A stretch of 18,765 bases of DNA from an uncultured Kangiella sp. (GTDB lineage Bacteria > Pseudomonadota > Gammaproteobacteria > Enterobacterales > DSM-103792): positions 1 to 18,765 of the forward strand of contig CAMLNB010000046.1 of assembly GCA_946481205.1 (NCBI GenBank). The letters run 5' to 3'. The translations under genes and the position numbers were made by a program. This document shows positions 15,425 to 18,765 of the stretch, one piece after another; position 1 is the first letter of the stretch, and every line of letters starts with the position of its first letter. Below the pieces are notes generated by a model. It worked only from the letters and a program-made list of their open reading frames with translations, did no database searches and was not told the DNA's origin.

Positions 15425-16478
15425 TGAGATGGGTCTGCCGGATCAGTTCAGCGGTTTCTCGGTTGCGGGGGTCGCCGCTGGCCATAAGGTCGCCGAAGAT
15501 CAAGATCGTTGGCACGCAATCTGACTTGGGGAACACAGGGTCACGCCAGAACATTTCCACGAGCTCGATGTTTCCGTTCGGGTCCGCTTTCAGCATTTCG
15601 CCTTTGACCAGGTTGGTCATGCCGTTTTCTACATAGATGGTATGAATAGCCGGTTTCAAATAGTGGGTGAGCCGCGCGGCGGCGGTTTCGCCACCCCAGC
15701 GCGCTTCGTACCGCGTGAGATTGATATGTTCAAGTTGCGCGCGTTGGAATTTGGCTGGGTCGATGGCCGAAAACCGGCGGGCCTTTCTGTTGGGATACAG
15801 GTGCTCCGAGTATTCTCGCGTCCAGAACTCCAGCAACTTGTCGTAATGAACCAGTAGCCGCTTACCAAGCAAACCTCCCGTGTTTGTTACGGTCCCAGCT
15901 TTTTCCAAGGTCTTTATGGCATTGGAAACCGAACCGAGCGAAGTACGGGCGTATTTGGCTATTTCTCTGTATGGGGTGTTTGCCAGTACGGGATAGGCCA
16001 ACAGAATAAAGCCCACTTTGGCGACGGTGCTGCCAGATGCTTTTTTGACTGTAATGGTCGGTGGCTTTGGTTTGCCTACTTGGTTGATATAGAGACCGGG
16101 CTGATTGATATACACGTTGCCGGCCGTATCGAGGTATTGCAGGCCAATTTGGCGGCAGTGCTCGGCAAGGGTTGGGGAAAGGTAGGTAGTGACTAGCAGG
16201 CCATTGCCGAGATAGCCCCAGTGTTCCAGCTGGCTTTTTGCGCTATCCGCCATCGAAAGCCGGTCGATGTTCCGTTTTACCTCTACTCCGAGCGAGTAGC
16301 GTTTGCCTGCCCAGTCGAGGTTCAGTTTGGCGTCTGGGCCGCCGCTTTCTACGAAGTATTCCGGATCGATGCGAACCCCGTCCGGCCAGGCCATCGTTTC
16401 CAGCGCTTGTTCCAGCAAAACGTCTTCCGCGGCTCGCATGGTGTTCAATAGTTTCTGTTGTTCACGTAACGTGAACAT
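15408..16478 (-). CDS. AbiEi-like winged-helix regulator/antitoxin with PD-(D/E)xK-like N-terminus
   Basis: 356 residues. The N-terminal domain (about 15-130) carries P48-D49, then 16 residues, then E66-V-K68, the spacing of a PD-(D/E)xK nuclease fold, and continues to LQYLDTAGNVYIN (113-125), a segment typical of this regulator family. Residues about 150-215 form a winged helix, TPYREIAKYARTSLGSVSNA with the wing near GTVTNTGGLLGKRLLVHY. The rest (about 220-356) is a mixed domain I do not recognise beyond this family. Paired with an AbiEii-like enzyme it is best read as the antitoxin and autorepressor of the operon. The ATG at 16478 lies inside a palindrome, so the first codons (M-F-T-L-R-E-Q) double as operator. 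The upstream GAAG is a weak ribosome binding site. Confidence 0.78.
   Translation of the reverse strand: MFTLREQQKLLNTMRAAEDVLLEQALETMAWPDGVRIDPEYFVESGGPDAKLNLDWAGKRYSLGVEVKRNIDRLSMADSAKSQLEHWGYLGNGLLVTTYLSPTLAEHCRQIGLQYLDTAGNVYINQPGLYINQVGKPKPPTITVKKASGSTVAKVGFILLAYPVLANTPYREIAKYARTSLGSVSNAIKTLEKAGTVTNTGGLLGKRLLVHYDKLLEFWTREYSEHLYPNRKARRFSAIDPAKFQRAQLEHINLTRYEARWGGETAAARLTHYLKPAIHTIYVENGMTNLVKGEMLKADPNGNIELVEMFWRDPVFPKSDCVPTILIFGDLMASGDPRNRETAELIRQTHLNASHS
16459..16477. promoter_or_regulatory. palindromic operator 1, overlapping the regulator start codon
   Basis: TGTTCACGT-A-ACGTGAACA, a perfect 19-bp palindrome with 9-bp arms. It covers codons 1-7 of the regulator gene (all but the first base of the ATG). 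An identical copy lies 54 bp upstream. AbiEi-type antitoxins are known to repress by binding repeated inverted sequences in their promoters; that this protein binds here is inference. Confidence 0.7.
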
Positions 16479-16512
16479 AGATCACTTCTTCGCCATGTTC
16501 AATTTGTTTTTC

Positions 16513-16531
16513 TGTTCACGTAACGTGAACA
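16513..16531. promoter_or_regulatory. palindromic operator 2, upstream of the defence operon
   Basis: The second exact copy of TGTTCACGTAACGTGAACA. Its centre (16522) is 54 bp from that of copy 1 (16468), close to five helical turns, so two repressor dimers would sit on nearly the same DNA face with the likely promoter zone between or beside them. Confidence 0.7.
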
Positions 16532-16557
16532 TCTTTCTTTGATGAACAGATATCGAT

Positions 16558-16574
16558 TGTTAACGGCGTTAACA
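16558..16574. promoter_or_regulatory. related palindrome, possible third operator
   Basis: TGTTAACG-G-CGTTAACA is a perfect 17-bp palindrome with 8-bp arms. It shares the outer half-site TGTT(A/C)ACG with the two 19-bp operators but has two bases fewer in the centre. It lies 44 bp beyond copy 2, next to the gyrB terminator. It could be a weaker site for the same protein. Confidence 0.4.
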
Positions 16575-16580
16575 CTGGCC

Positions 16581-16612
16581 ACAAAATAGAAAGGGGCCGG
16601 TAAAGGCCCCTT
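16581..16612 (-). terminator. intrinsic terminator of gyrB
   Basis: AAGGGGCC (16591-16598) pairs with GGCCCCTT (16605-16612) round a 6-nt loop. Leftward the stem is followed by TCTATTTTG, a U-rich tail. It stands 18 nt past the gyrB stop and should keep gyrB transcription from entering the defence operon. Confidence 0.85.
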
Positions 16613-16630
16613 CTGATGCATTTTTCTTTT

Positions 16631-18765
<2,135 letters not shown>

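Noticed and set aside
16478..16506. TTGAAC - 17 nt - TATGTT as the promoter of the defence operon
   Set aside because: The spacing is ideal, but the -10 would cover the regulator start codon, so the transcript would begin inside the gene. It fits only if translation starts further in, for example at Met14, which has no ribosome binding site.

Overview
The window reads as chromosomal DNA of a GC-rich gammaproteobacterium. The gyrB fragment at the right edge follows the enterobacterial/gammaproteobacterial GyrB sequence closely, including the large insert between the TOPRIM core and the C-terminal tail that Gram-negative GyrB carries. Genus cannot be fixed from sequence alone. No tRNA, rRNA, CRISPR array, integrase or transposase was seen.

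Left part (1-8121) is a redox/detoxification neighbourhood. Leftward genes are a DUF1348 NTF2-like protein (cut by the left edge), a 77-residue protein of unknown function, a carboxymuconolactone decarboxylase (CMD)-like protein that has lost one of its two active cysteines, a 691-residue fusion of a flavin-binding split barrel, a ferredoxin reductase and a plant-type 2Fe-2S ferredoxin, and a glutathione S-transferase with its own terminator. Rightward genes are a PhzF-family enzyme, two tandem paralogous LysR regulators and a CMD/AhpD-like protein with an intact CxxC. A bidirectional terminator closes this part.

Right part (8241-16478) is one leftward five-gene defence operon: an AbiEi-like winged-helix regulator with an N-terminal PD-(D/E)xK-like motif, an AbiEii-like nucleotidyltransferase, then hsdM, hsdS and hsdR of a type I restriction-modification system. 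Junctions are 17-nt overlap, 8-nt gap, 11-nt overlap and 17-nt gap, so the genes are very probably co-transcribed and translationally coupled. Three related palindromes lie in front of the operon, one of them covering the first codons of the regulator gene. I infer that the regulator represses the whole operon, tying a toxin/antitoxin-like pair to restriction-modification. hsdM carries an in-frame REP-like palindrome, and hsdS has two closely related target recognition domains in visibly AT-richer DNA.

The operon lies directly behind gyrB (16631-18765, 5' end outside the window), separated from it by a good intrinsic terminator.
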